Made by a program: the position numbers and the translations under genes. Below, in pieces: positions 15,753 through 23,814 of a DNA stretch of 46,732 nucleotides. This DNA is from Desulfuromonadales bacterium. GTDB lineage: Bacteria > Desulfobacterota > Desulfuromonadia > Desulfuromonadales > UBA2197. Positions within the stretch are counted from its first letter, which is position 1. Every line of letters starts with the position of its first letter. Below the pieces are notes generated by a model. That model made no database searches, had not been told where the DNA came from, and saw only the letters and a list, made by a program, of their open reading frames with translations. The stretch lies in the NCBI GenBank assembly GCA_014859605.1, contig JACUTW010000010.1, positions 1 to 46,732 on the forward strand, given 5' to 3'.

Positions 15753-17558
15753 TTAGTGCGCGCCACCGATGACTTTGGAGCCGCGCGGGGTGCGGACATC
15801 TTCCACCAGGTGCTGGATGTGCTCGGGGCACTCCGGCGTGAACTTGCTCACCACATAAGCGACGAGGAAGTTGGTCAATGCGCCGATGGTGCCGAAAGCT
15901 TCCGGGGTGATGCCGAAGAAGGAGTTAGCTCCACCGATCAGGCCGAGGAAATCGGTCCCTTTGATGAAGAAGAGACCTTTGTGGGCAAAGACGTAGAAGA
16001 GGGTGATGGAGATACCGGCGACCATACCGGCAATCGCCCCTTCTTTGTTCATCTTCTTGTTGAAGATACCCATCATCAGTACCGGGAAGATCGAGCTGGC
16101 CGCGATACCGAAGGCGAGAGCGACAGTACCGGCTGCAAAGCCCGGAGGATTGAGACCGAGCCAGCCAGCGACAACGATGGCACAAGCCATGGCGATCTTG
16201 CCGGCGCGGAGCTCACCCTTTTCACTGAGGCTCGGCATCCAGATCTTCTTGAGAAGGTCATGAGAGAAGGCCGAGGAGATGGCAAGGAGCAGGCCGGCTG
16301 CGGTCGAGAGCGCAGCCGCAACACCACCGGCAGCGACCAGAGCGATAACCCAGTTCGGCAGCAGAGCGATCTCCGGGTTGGCAAGAACGATAATATCGGC
16401 GTTAACCGTCAGTTCGCTGCCAGCCCAACCAGCGGCGGCGGCTTTATCGAGAACCGCCTGGTTCTTGGTCTTGTCGTTGTAGTACTGGATGCGGCCGTCG
16501 TTGTTCTTGTCCTGCCACTTGAGCAGACCGGTGGTCTCCCAGCGCTTCATCCAGTCCGGACGCTCAGCATGCACCAAGCTGGTCCCTTCAGCATACATGT
16601 CGCCACCGGTCTTGGCCGCCGAGTTGACAGTCGAGAGGAGGTTCAAACGCGCCATGGCGGCAACCGCCGGAGCAGTGGTGTAGAGGAGGGCGATGAAGAC
16701 CAGCGCCCAACCGGCCGAAGAACGGGCGGCGGCGACGGTGGGGACGGTGAAGAAACGGATGATAACGTGCGGCAGACCGGCGGTACCGATCATCAGCGAG
16801 ATGGTGTAGACAAACATGTTCAGGGTACTACCAGCGGTGGTGGTGGTGTACTTGCCGAAACCGAGGTCGGTGACAACCTGGTCAAGGCGGGCCAGCATGG
16901 TGATATCCTGGCCAGTCAGACTTCCACCCAAACCGAGCTGCGGAATCGGGTTGCCGGTCAACTGGAAAGAGATGAAGATGGCCGGAATGGTGTAGGCCGA
17001 AATCAAAACGACGTACTGGGCAACCTGGGTGTAGGTGATCCCCTTCATGCCGCCGAAGACGGCGTAAGCGAAGACGATCGCCATACCGATATAGATCCCT
17101 GTTTCATTGGTAACGCCAAGGAAGCGGGCAAAGGTGACGCCGACACCGGTCATCTGACCGATGATGTAAGTGATCGACATGGTCAGCAAGCAAACAACGG
17201 CCACCGCTGACGCGCCGTTCGAGTAGAAACGCTCGGCAACGAAGGAGGGGACGGTAAACTTGCCGAACTTGCGCAGATACGGGGCAAGGAGCATGGCCAT
17301 CAGAACGTAGCCGCCGGTCCAACCCATCAGGAAGAGACCGCCGCCATAGCCCATGTTCGAGATCAAACCGGCCATGGAGATAAAGGACGCTGCCGACATC
17401 CAGTCAGCTGCCGTCGCCATACCGTTAAGGACCGGGGGGACACCGCCGCCGGCGACATAGAAATCAGAGGTGCTGCCGGCGCGCGCCCAAACGGCAATGC
17501 CGATATAGATGGCGAAGGTCAGGCCGACAGCAAGATAGGTTAAAGTTTGTAATTCCAT
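15753..17558 (-). CDS. Sodium:solute symporter, large subunit of a DUF4212-type pair
   Basis: A 601-residue SSS carrier with about 13 helices, predicted to import a carboxylate with Na+. N-terminal signature: TSDFYVAGGGVPPVLNGMA followed by DWMSAASFISMAGLI. The extracytoplasmic loop between helices (about 305-385) holds DKNNDGRIQYYND at residues 350-362, an EF-hand-like calcium loop with Asp at positions 1 and 5, Asn at 3 and Gly at 6; position 12 is Asn rather than Glu. GGGAGG lies 8 nt before the ATG. It is 15 nt downstream of the DUF4212 small subunit, which is the standard arrangement of this pair. The substrate is not determinable from sequence. Confidence 0.9.
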   Translation of the reverse strand: MELQTLTYLAVGLTFAIYIGIAVWARAGSTSDFYVAGGGVPPVLNGMATAADWMSAASFISMAGLISNMGYGGGLFLMGWTGGYVLMAMLLAPYLRKFGKFTVPSFVAERFYSNGASAVAVVCLLTMSITYIIGQMTGVGVTFARFLGVTNETGIYIGMAIVFAYAVFGGMKGITYTQVAQYVVLISAYTIPAIFISFQLTGNPIPQLGLGGSLTGQDITMLARLDQVVTDLGFGKYTTTTAGSTLNMFVYTISLMIGTAGLPHVIIRFFTVPTVAAARSSAGWALVFIALLYTTAPAVAAMARLNLLSTVNSAAKTGGDMYAEGTSLVHAERPDWMKRWETTGLLKWQDKNNDGRIQYYNDKTKNQAVLDKAAAAGWAGSELTVNADIIVLANPEIALLPNWVIALVAAGGVAAALSTAAGLLLAISSAFSHDLLKKIWMPSLSEKGELRAGKIAMACAIVVAGWLGLNPPGFAAGTVALAFGIAASSIFPVLMMGIFNKKMNKEGAIAGMVAGISITLFYVFAHKGLFFIKGTDFLGLIGGANSFFGITPEAFGTIGALTNFLVAYVVSKFTPECPEHIQHLVEDVRTPRGSKVIGGAH

Positions 17559-17573
17559 TGAGGTCGCCTCCCT

Positions 17574-17828
17574 TTATTGCTCGTGGACGTTAAATTTTTC
17601 GTCAAGTTTACCCATCAGCTTGGCAAAGACGAAAATCAGGATAATGAAGATGTACATTGAGCCCTGATGGGCAAACCAGAAACCGAGCGGGTAGCCACCA
17701 AGATGAATGTTGTTCAGTGCCGGAGCGAAGACAATACCGAAACCATAGGAAACGAGGGCCCAGATGAACAGATGCACCCCGATGAGCTTCAGTACCGCGT
17801 GCCAGTAAGCCTTTCCACTTGTGTCCAT
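17574..17828 (-). CDS. DUF4212 symporter small subunit
   Basis: An 84-residue protein with two membrane helices (VHLFIWALVSYGFGIVFA and GSMYIFIILIFVFAKLM) and a conserved GYPLGFWFAHQGS link between them. This is the putative solute:sodium symporter small subunit family that always pairs with an SSS large subunit, as here. GAGGAG is 6 nt upstream of the ATG. It is the first clear gene of the operon with the symporter at 15753-17558. Confidence 0.92.
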   Translation of the reverse strand: MDTSGKAYWHAVLKLIGVHLFIWALVSYGFGIVFAPALNNIHLGGYPLGFWFAHQGSMYIFIILIFVFAKLMGKLDEKFNVHEQ

Positions 17829-17933
17829 AAAATTCTCCTCATTCTGCTTGTAATGTTGGTTGCTCTTGGCCGGAATCAGCCGCGATAATCACCACGTTTT
17901 TTCTTTTTTTGTACCCTTTGCTTGGCTCTTTTG

Positions 17934-18014
17934 TTAGCAGAGCCGGCGGAATGAGACCTCCTCGTTAAAAGTGACACTGCCGAAGTTTGCGCCTTTGCGT
18001 CTCATCGATGTCAT
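17934..18014 (-). CDS. Possible 26-residue small ORF in the leader of the DUF4212 operon
   Basis: On the minus strand a strong AAAGGAG lies 5 nt before an ATG at 18014. The frame reads MTSMRRKGANFGSVTFNEEV then SFRRLC and TAA. It is basic and has no membrane segment. It lies in the 325-nt gap between iclR and the DUF4212 gene, so it could be a small protein, a leader peptide, or a chance frame. A second ATG 4 nt earlier gives another short frame. The rest of the gap shows one AACATCTTGT motif and no recognised RNA. Confidence 0.3.
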   Translation of the reverse strand: MTSMRRKGANFGSVTFNEEVSFRRLC

Positions 18015-18066
18015 TCATTCTCCTTTCCTAGCATTCAATAGATCTTCTTCGTATCGGTGCACAAAC

Positions 18067-18076
18067 AACATCTTGT
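18067..18076 (-). promoter_or_regulatory. AACATCTTGT motif shared with the actP leader
   Basis: The 10-mer matches 11945-11954 exactly. It lies about 240 nt upstream of the DUF4212 start, in the gap between iclR and the operon. It is a candidate shared operator. The chance of one such match between two AT-rich regions of this size is not negligible. Confidence 0.3.
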
Positions 18077-18153
18077 GAATCAATCCCTGCAAAAAACTCA
18101 TTTCTGGTAAAAATTATCATCTGCCCAAAAAACTACCCTATTATTAAAAATCG

Positions 18154-18918
18154 TCAAGCATAGGCGCGGGAATAACCGAACTTCATCGACAATTGCTCAC
18201 CGGCGACCAGGAGGGCGGGGATCACTTCGCCATCCAGACGCTCCGGCAACATCCGAAAGGAAGGGGCGAGAAGAGTGAGGGCCCCGACCACCTTACCGGC
18301 ATAATCGCGAATCACCACTGCCACCGCACAGATCCCTTCGCCTAATCCGCCAAAGTCAACAGCCACCCCCTTACGGCGAATCTCCTCCAGCTCCTTGACC
18401 AATTCCTGTGACTCCTCTTCGCTGCGGCGCTTACCGACCCGCCCGAAGAGATCGATGGAACCGACCGACTTGATCACCTTGCCGGCGGCGTTGGTAAAGA
18501 AGGGAAAACGCTTGCCGACCAGATCGACAGCGCGGACCTGCTGAAAAGAATCGACCATATCAAGGAAGAGGACTTCATCGTCACTGACGACGGTGAGATA
18601 AATGGCTTCACCGAGTTTATGGGCCAACTCTTCCATCACCGGGTGCGCCAGACGCAGAAGGTTCGCACTCTTGAGAATATGCTGCGCCATCTCGAAGGCC
18701 TGCACCCCAAGGCTGTAAGCGCCGGTACTTTCATTACGCTCGACCAGCCCCTTGTCTTCAAGAGTGGCGAGGAGGCGGAATGATTTATTGCGGCTGAGCT
18801 CGAGCTTCTTGGCCAGAACTGCCAGGGTGAGATTGCTCTCCTCCTGCGCCAGCGCTTCGAGAAGCTCAATCGCCTTGACGACTGCCTGAACTGAATAGAC
18901 GCCTTTTTCTCTGGTCAT
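18154..18918 (-). CDS. IclR-family transcriptional regulator
   Basis: A 254-residue regulator with an N-terminal winged helix-turn-helix (about residues 8-70: LAVLAKKLELSRNKSFRLLATLEDKGLVER) and a C-terminal IclR effector domain (HKLGEAIYLTVVSDDEVLFLD; GGLGEGICAVAVVIRDYAGK). The family responds to small carboxylates or aromatics, which suits its place directly upstream of a symporter operon on the same strand. AAAGG precedes the ATG by about 9 nt. It has a near-ideal sigma-70 promoter flanked by AGTGTT/AACACT, consistent with autoregulation. Likely target genes are the two symporter units; that is inference. Confidence 0.9.
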   Translation of the reverse strand: MTREKGVYSVQAVVKAIELLEALAQEESNLTLAVLAKKLELSRNKSFRLLATLEDKGLVERNESTGAYSLGVQAFEMAQHILKSANLLRLAHPVMEELAHKLGEAIYLTVVSDDEVLFLDMVDSFQQVRAVDLVGKRFPFFTNAAGKVIKSVGSIDLFGRVGKRRSEEESQELVKELEEIRRKGVAVDFGGLGEGICAVAVVIRDYAGKVVGALTLLAPSFRMLPERLDGEVIPALLVAGEQLSMKFGYSRAYA

Positions 18919-19481
18919 CTTTGCACCTTTGATCGTCTATAGTGAGGAGGCCAATCGGGACAAAACGTTTTTCTAAAAAGTGTTATATTTTTATTAGTAC
19001 ATCGTTCTATAATTGTCAACACTATATTTTAAAATTTCATTGCGACCGCAAATGAAACGCACAAAAAGAAATGGAGCCACCCCGAAAAAAGACGGACCCG
19101 CAAATTTGTTAAAACATATAACTACCCTTACTTACTTAATTTTTCTGTAGTTAACCCGTTAAATCCGCTAAAATTTCCGGAAAAATACATTTTTTTATTT
19201 CCATTTGATTTTTTACGGCAACAGTGTTGATGTTTCGTTGATAAAAATAAATTCCGTAAATTTGCGTTTTATTAACACCAAAAAAGTAAGAAATCAGTAC
19301 CGACAAACACACTCGTGCCGACAATCGTGATTAACAAGTATAAACAGTGTTACAGAAGAAGAATGAAAACCGGCCATGACAGTAGCAGCAGAACTACGTT
19401 GCCGGCCACCCTTTTAAATTGCATTCTTTCAGCAATTACGGAAGAATATGGCCACTTCCCCTCCGAAATCAGGTGAAAATC
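18919..19481. other. AT-rich divergent region between iclR and the CBS-DUF294 gene
   Basis: About 560 nt, much more AT-rich than its surroundings. It contains the iclR promoter (18991-19019) and four copies of (C)AGTGTT or its complement at 18979-18984, 19018-19023, 19222-19228 and 19345-19351. The first two flank the promoter as inverted sites 33 nt apart. No convincing promoter for the rightward gene, and no RNA gene, could be read. Confidence 0.55.
18991..19019 (-). promoter_or_regulatory. Sigma-70 promoter of iclR
   Basis: On the minus strand TTGACA (19019-19014), a 17-nt spacer, and TAATAA (18996-18991), about 72 nt upstream of the iclR ATG. It is flanked by the inverted AGTGTT/AACACT sites. 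Confidence 0.75.
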
Positions 19482-20936
19482 ATGCCGGCTATCAATGAAG
19501 ACAGTTTCTTTTTCATCAGCGTTGACAGTGTCTGCCATCGTCCGGCCATCACCTGTTCGCCCGATCTGAGCCTGATTGCAATGGCCCGCCTGATGAAACA
19601 CCAGAACATTTCCGGGATCGTGGTCGTCGAAGGAGAAAAACCGGTCGGCATCGTGTCGCTGCGCGACCTGCGCAACCTCATCGCCGACGCCCCTGACACC
19701 CTCGTCAACCTGACAGTCGGCGAGATCATGAAGACCCGCCTGATCACCATCCATGCCCACGACTACCTCTTCAAAGCCATCTTCTTGATGGCCAAGCACA
19801 ATATCCACCGCCTGATCGTCGTCGATGAACTCGAGCGACTGGTCGGGGTCATGACCGATACCGATCTGCTGCGAATTCAAACCCGCAGCCCCCTGTATCT
19901 GATCAAGGAGATCGAAGCCGCGACCTCTCTCGAACAGTTACGCACCCTCGGCCAAAAGATGATCGGCATGCTGCAGTACGCGCTCAGCACCAATGCCGAC
20001 ACCCAGAGCCTGATTCAATTGATCAGCCATTTTAATGACGCCCTGACCGAGCGCATGATCGCCATCCTTGGCAGCGAAGAAGGGATTGCCCTGCCGTCCG
20101 GCGCCGCTTATCTCGCTCTCGGCAGCGAAGGGCGCGGCGAACAGACCCTGCGCACCGACCAGGACAGTGCCATCGTTTACCGCGACGACCTCCCTGCCGA
20201 ACAACTTGCTGAAGTGCGGCGTTTTGCCGTGCGCATCGTTGCCGCTCTGGAGTTTATCGGCGTCCCCCTTTGTCCGGGGGAGATGATGGCCAACTCGCCG
20301 GATTGGTGCCACAGCCTGAGCGAATGGAAAGAATTGACCGCCCGCTGGATCTCTGTCCCCACCCCGGAGCAGATGGTCTATTTCGGCGTTTTTCAGGATT
20401 TACGCGTGGTGCATGGTGACAAGGGATTTGAGAAGGAACTGCGCGACCATCTCTGCACCTGCACCAAAAGCAACGGCATCTTCTTTCCGAATATGGCGCG
20501 CAATATTGCTCGCTTCAAAGCGCCGATCGGCATCTTTGGCCGTTTTTTGCTGGGGAAATCCGGGGGGGAACGGGGGAAGATCGATCTGAAAAAAGGGGGG
20601 ATTTTTACTTTGACCCGGGGGGTCGGGCTCCTTGCTCTGGAGACGGGGATTCTCGGCGGCACAACCTGGGATAAACTCGAACGCCTCCACCTCCTCCAGA
20701 TCATCTCGGACGAGGAGTGGGAAACCCTGAAAGAAGCCTTTACCTTTCTCGTCAAGCTGCGCCTGGAGAAACAGTTGAGTGCGCTCAGTTCCGGTCAGGA
20801 GGCGGGCAACCTTGTCGACCCGTCTCTCCTCCCCGAGCGCTCCCGCGATCAACTCCGCAGCGCCCTGCGCGGCGTCAACACCCTGATCAGTATCATGCGC
20901 AACCGCTATCAGCTCGACATGAATACACCGCGGTAA
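19482..20936 (+). CDS. CBS-domain DUF294 nucleotidyltransferase-like protein
   Basis: A 484-residue soluble protein. Two CBS domains occupy about residues 14-70 and 77-135 (GIVVVEGEKPVGIVSLRDLR; LIVVDELERLVGVMTDTDLL) and should bind an adenine nucleotide. A DUF294 nucleotidyltransferase core follows with GSEGRGEQTLRTDQD at residues 214-228, then the DUF294 C-terminal helical domain. The shape resembles the GlnD uridylyltransferase and suggests nucleotide-sensing post-translational regulation. It is paralogous to the CBS-less protein at 10250-11479. The ATG at 19482 has AGGTGA 7 nt upstream; an earlier TTG start is less likely. Proteins of this type often neighbour acetate/DUF4212 symporters; the target is unknown. 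Confidence 0.88.
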   Translation: MPAINEDSFFFISVDSVCHRPAITCSPDLSLIAMARLMKHQNISGIVVVEGEKPVGIVSLRDLRNLIADAPDTLVNLTVGEIMKTRLITIHAHDYLFKAIFLMAKHNIHRLIVVDELERLVGVMTDTDLLRIQTRSPLYLIKEIEAATSLEQLRTLGQKMIGMLQYALSTNADTQSLIQLISHFNDALTERMIAILGSEEGIALPSGAAYLALGSEGRGEQTLRTDQDSAIVYRDDLPAEQLAEVRRFAVRIVAALEFIGVPLCPGEMMANSPDWCHSLSEWKELTARWISVPTPEQMVYFGVFQDLRVVHGDKGFEKELRDHLCTCTKSNGIFFPNMARNIARFKAPIGIFGRFLLGKSGGERGKIDLKKGGIFTLTRGVGLLALETGILGGTTWDKLERLHLLQIISDEEWETLKEAFTFLVKLRLEKQLSALSSGQEAGNLVDPSLLPERSRDQLRSALRGVNTLISIMRNRYQLDMNTPR

Positions 20937-20945
20937 ATCAAGAAC

Positions 20946-21056
20946 CTCACCACCCCCAGCCCTTTAGGCCCGAATCTGGGTCCTCCTTGAAAAAGGAGGG
21001 GAGCTTTTGACCGTCTCCCCCTCCTTAGTTTAGGAGGGGGTCGGGGGGTGGTGATT
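20946..21056. repeat. CACCACCCCC-type inverted repeat with CCTCC palindromes
   Basis: Outer arms CACCACCCCC and GGGGGGTGGTG enclose TCCTCCTTGAAAAAGGAGGGGA and CCCCCTCCTTAGTTTAGGAGGGGG modules. It belongs with the repeats at 1158-1259 and 7327-7352. It fills the gap between the CBS-DUF294 gene and thiE, which converge, and may terminate both. Confidence 0.75.
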
Positions 21057-21707
21057 TTAACCCGCCATCCCCCGCAACAACTCCGCCGCCGCTGCCTCCG
21101 GATCGACCGCCTGCAAAATCGCCCCGATCACCGCCACCTGCCGACAACCGGCCGTACGCAGCTCCGGAAGACGCGTGACGTTCACGCCGCCGAGGGCAAA
21201 GACCGGCAACGGTGCGTTAGCGCAGATGGCCGCAAGCGGTTCCAATCCGACCGGCGGACCGTAAGGGAGCTTCGAAGGGGTGGCGTAAATTGGACCGAAG
21301 GTGACAAAGTCGGCGCCGGCCAGAGCGGCGCGATGAACTTCATCGGGATGATGGGTGGAGACGCTGATGATCCGCTGCTCACCCAGGAGCTGGCGGACAA
21401 CATGCACCGGCAAAGAATGCGCGCCGAGGTGCAGACCATCGGCATCGACCGCCAAAGCAAGATCGACCCGGTCGTTGATCAGCAGCCTGGCGGAAAATTC
21501 CCGGGTCAGCTGCCGCAACTCCAAGGCCAACGGATAGAGTTCGGCGGCGCTCAAATCCTTTTCCCGCAGCTGCACCGCCCGCACCCCACCGCGCAGCGCC
21601 GCCCGCACCGCCGCAACTAAATCCCGCCCCGGCGGCAGAGATTTCCGGTCGGTGATCAGGTACAAAGAGAAGTCGACCTTCCCCTTGTCAGCGCACAAAG
21701 GCGACAT
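21057..21707 (-). CDS. thiE: Thiamine-phosphate synthase ThiE
   Basis: Joins HMP pyrophosphate and the thiazole phosphate to give thiamine phosphate. A 216-residue TIM barrel with LYLITDRK, VQLREKDLSAAEL, LLINDRVDLAL, GLHLG, FGPIYATPSK and ALGGVN, all ThiE motifs. The ATG at 21707 (MSPLCADKGK) has AAGGA about 7 nt upstream and overlaps the 3' end of thiH by 20 nt; a TTG closer to LYLITD with an AAGGGGAAGG upstream is a possible alternative. It is the last gene of the operon. Confidence 0.93.
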   Translation of the reverse strand: MSPLCADKGKVDFSLYLITDRKSLPPGRDLVAAVRAALRGGVRAVQLREKDLSAAELYPLALELRQLTREFSARLLINDRVDLALAVDADGLHLGAHSLPVHVVRQLLGEQRIISVSTHHPDEVHRAALAGADFVTFGPIYATPSKLPYGPPVGLEPLAAICANAPLPVFALGGVNVTRLPELRTAGCRQVAVIGAILQAVDPEAAAAELLRGMAG

Positions 21708-22800
21708 CCCAATCCTTCCAGACCGGCTCATACCCCTGCGCACGGATCATCGCTGCCACCTGATCGACGTTGCGATCATCATCAATCACAAACTGCTGAC
21801 CGCTGTCATCCTCGCTGGCATACCCCCCCGGCGCTGTGCAGCTGCCGGCGCTCATCTGGGTAATCCCCAGAGGGAGGAGATGGTCGCGCAGGGTGGCGCT
21901 TTCGCGGGTGGAGAGGACCAGCCCGGCGTCGGGAATGAGGAGACGCAGGGCGCAGAGGATCTGAACAAAATCGCGATCCGAGACCGGCGCCAAGGGCTGG
22001 AACCCGCCGTCCGCCGGGCGCATGCGCGGAAAGGAGACGCTGAGATGGGTACGCCAGTAGTGGCGGGCAAGATAAAGGGCGTGCAGGGCGGTAAAGAAGC
22101 CTTCGACGCGGAAATCGCCGAGACCGAGGAGACTCCCGACCCCGACGCGGCGGATGCCGGCCGCCGCAGCCCGCTCCGGCCCGAGGAGACGCCAGTCGTA
22201 ATCGCGCTTGCGGCCGGAGGGGTGCATCTGCGCGTAAAGGGGGCGATCGTAAGTCTCCTGATACAAGGTGAGACCGTCGACACCAGCAGCGATGAGGCGC
22301 GCATAGCCGGCTTGATCGAGGGGATAGATCTCGATGCTCAGGGAGGAGAAGAGGGGACGAATCCGCTGAATCGCCGCTTCGAGATAATCGAGTCCAGCGA
22401 TCTGCGGCGCTTCACCGGTGACGATCAGAAGATGCCGGAAGCCGCGATCGTGCAGCACCTGCGCCTCAGCAGCAACCTCATCAAGGCTCAGGGTCTTGCG
22501 CGGCATCTGGTTGTGAACGTTGAAACCGCAGTACAGGCAGCCGTTCGTGCATTCGTTGGAGAGATAAAGGGGGGCGTACATCTGGATCGTCCGGCCGAAA
22601 CGCTGCACGGTCAGCTGATGCGCGCGCTGCGCCATCGTCTCCAGATACGGCGCTGCGGCCGGCGACAGTAAAGCAAGGAAACCATCGAGGCGGAGGGGCG
22701 TCGCCGCCAAGGCGCGTTCGACATCGGCCGCGGTCTGGGCGGCAATTTCGGCGCGAATCTGCGCCGGGTCGTACTTAGCTATTTCGTCGAGAAAAGACAT
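21688..22800 (-). CDS. thiH: 2-iminoacetate synthase ThiH
   Basis: Radical SAM tyrosine lyase that makes dehydroglycine for the thiazole ring in the anaerobic pathway. A 370-residue protein with the cluster motif ECTNGCLYCGF (CX3CX2C), then TGEAPQIAGLDYLEAA, ETYDRPLYAQMHPSG and MSAGSCTAPGGY, close to ThiH. Use of ThiH rather than the oxygen-dependent ThiO fits an anaerobe. It lies between thiG, from which it is separated by a 49-nt repeat, and thiE, which it overlaps. The ribosome-binding site is weak and sits at the edge of the GATCGGTCG repeat. Confidence 0.95.
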   Translation of the reverse strand: MSFLDEIAKYDPAQIRAEIAAQTAADVERALAATPLRLDGFLALLSPAAAPYLETMAQRAHQLTVQRFGRTIQMYAPLYLSNECTNGCLYCGFNVHNQMPRKTLSLDEVAAEAQVLHDRGFRHLLIVTGEAPQIAGLDYLEAAIQRIRPLFSSLSIEIYPLDQAGYARLIAAGVDGLTLYQETYDRPLYAQMHPSGRKRDYDWRLLGPERAAAAGIRRVGVGSLLGLGDFRVEGFFTALHALYLARHYWRTHLSVSFPRMRPADGGFQPLAPVSDRDFVQILCALRLLIPDAGLVLSTRESATLRDHLLPLGITQMSAGSCTAPGGYASEDDSGQQFVIDDDRNVDQVAAMIRAQGYEPVWKDWDVAFVR

Positions 22801-22805
22801 TTTTC

Positions 22806-22848
22806 ATCCGATCGGTCGGATCGGTCGGATCGGTCGGATCCGTCCGAT
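22806..22848. repeat. GATCGGTCG tandem repeat between thiG and thiH
   Basis: About three exact tandem copies of GATCGGTCG flanked by ATCCG and ATCCGTCCGAT, filling the thiG-thiH gap inside the operon. It shares its vocabulary with the inverted repeat at 5456-5493. Copy number is likely to vary between strains. Confidence 0.75.
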
Positions 22849-22849
22849 T

Positions 22850-23620
22850 TTAGTTACGCAAAAAACCAGTGAGCGGGCTCGACGCTTCGGCCTGATGCCG
22901 CTGACTGCCGAGGCCGGCCAAATAGCCTTCGCGCCCGGCTTCGACCCCTTTGCGGAAAGCCTGTCCCATCAACCCGGGATCACGCGCCACCGCCAGAGCC
23001 GTGTTGACTAAAACCGCATCGGCACCAAGCTCCATCGCCTCAGCCGCATGGGAAGGGGCGCCGAGGCCGGCATCGACAATGACCGGGACGATCGCCTGTT
23101 CGATGATGATGGCGATCTGTTCGCGGGTACGCAGACCGCGATTCGTCCCGATCGGCGCGCCGAGGGGCATCACCGTGGCGGTGCCGATCTCCTGCAGACG
23201 CTTGGCCAAGACCGGATCGGCATTGATGTAGGGGAGGACGATAAAGCCCTCCTTGACGAGAATCTCCGCCGCCTTCAGGGTCTCGATCGGGTCGGGGAGG
23301 AGATAGTAAGGGTCGGGGGTGACTTCGAGCTTGATCCACGGCTCACAGCCGGCGGCGCGGGCCAAACGGGCAAGGCGTACCGCTTCTTCAGCATCACGGG
23401 CACCGCTGGTGTTGGGGAGGAGGAGATACTTCTGCCGGTCGATGTGGGACAACAAGCTGTCCTGGGGATCGTCGACATCGACGCGGCGCAGGGCAACAGT
23501 GACAATCTCACAGCCGGAGCCTTCCATGGCCGCGACCATGGCGGCGTTGGAGGAGAATTTTCCGGTGCCGACAAGGAGCCGGGAAGAGAAGGTGCGATTG
23601 GCAATGATGAGATCGGACAT
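22850..23620 (-). CDS. thiG: Thiazole synthase ThiG
   Basis: Condenses deoxyxylulose phosphate, ThiS-thiocarboxylate and dehydroglycine to the thiazole phosphate. A 256-residue TIM barrel with [42 protein letters not shown] (with the lysine expected to form the sugar imine) and [12 protein letters not shown]. The ATG at 23620 has AAAGGA 7 nt upstream; the longer frame from 23662 adds a non-conserved segment. It is third in the thi operon after the thiS-thiF fusion and thiS. Confidence 0.96.
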   Translation of the reverse strand: MSDLIIANRTFSSRLLVGTGKFSSNAAMVAAMEGSGCEIVTVALRRVDVDDPQDSLLSHIDRQKYLLLPNTSGARDAEEAVRLARLARAAGCEPWIKLEVTPDPYYLLPDPIETLKAAEILVKEGFIVLPYINADPVLAKRLQEIGTATVMPLGAPIGTNRGLRTREQIAIIIEQAIVPVIVDAGLGAPSHAAEAMELGADAVLVNTALAVARDPGLMGQAFRKGVEAGREGYLAGLGSQRHQAEASSPLTGFLRN

Positions 23621-23663
23621 GGGAGATCCTTTTCTGAGGAGGAATAAAGCTGTAAAGAACATT

Positions 23664-23796
23664 TCACACGGATAAAATCTGATTTGTACGGATTTTACGG
23701 ATTAAACGTTCACCCCAAACCTTTTTGACGATAAGTGCTCACCATTTTGATTTATCTGTCCTTTATCCGTCTCATCCGTGTAAATCCGTGTGAGAC
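23664..23796. repeat. TCACACGGAT-type inverted repeat
   Basis: Ends TCACACGGAT (23664-23673) and ATCCGTGTGA (23784-23793) with internal GATTTGTACGGATTTTACGG and TTATCCGTCTCATCCGTG. It lies in the 194-nt gap between thiS and thiG. The ATCCGTGTAAATCCGTGT vocabulary is common to a widespread small bacterial repeat. Confidence 0.65.
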
Positions 23797-23814
23797 CGAA
23801 TATTTTGGATTGAA

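Noticed and set aside
21652-22671. A 339-codon plus-strand frame across thiH
   Set aside because: Antisense to an unmistakable thiH with CX3CX2C motif.
22806-22848. GATCGGTCG tandem copies as a CRISPR array
   Set aside because: The units are 9 bp, directly adjacent with no spacers, and no cas genes are present.
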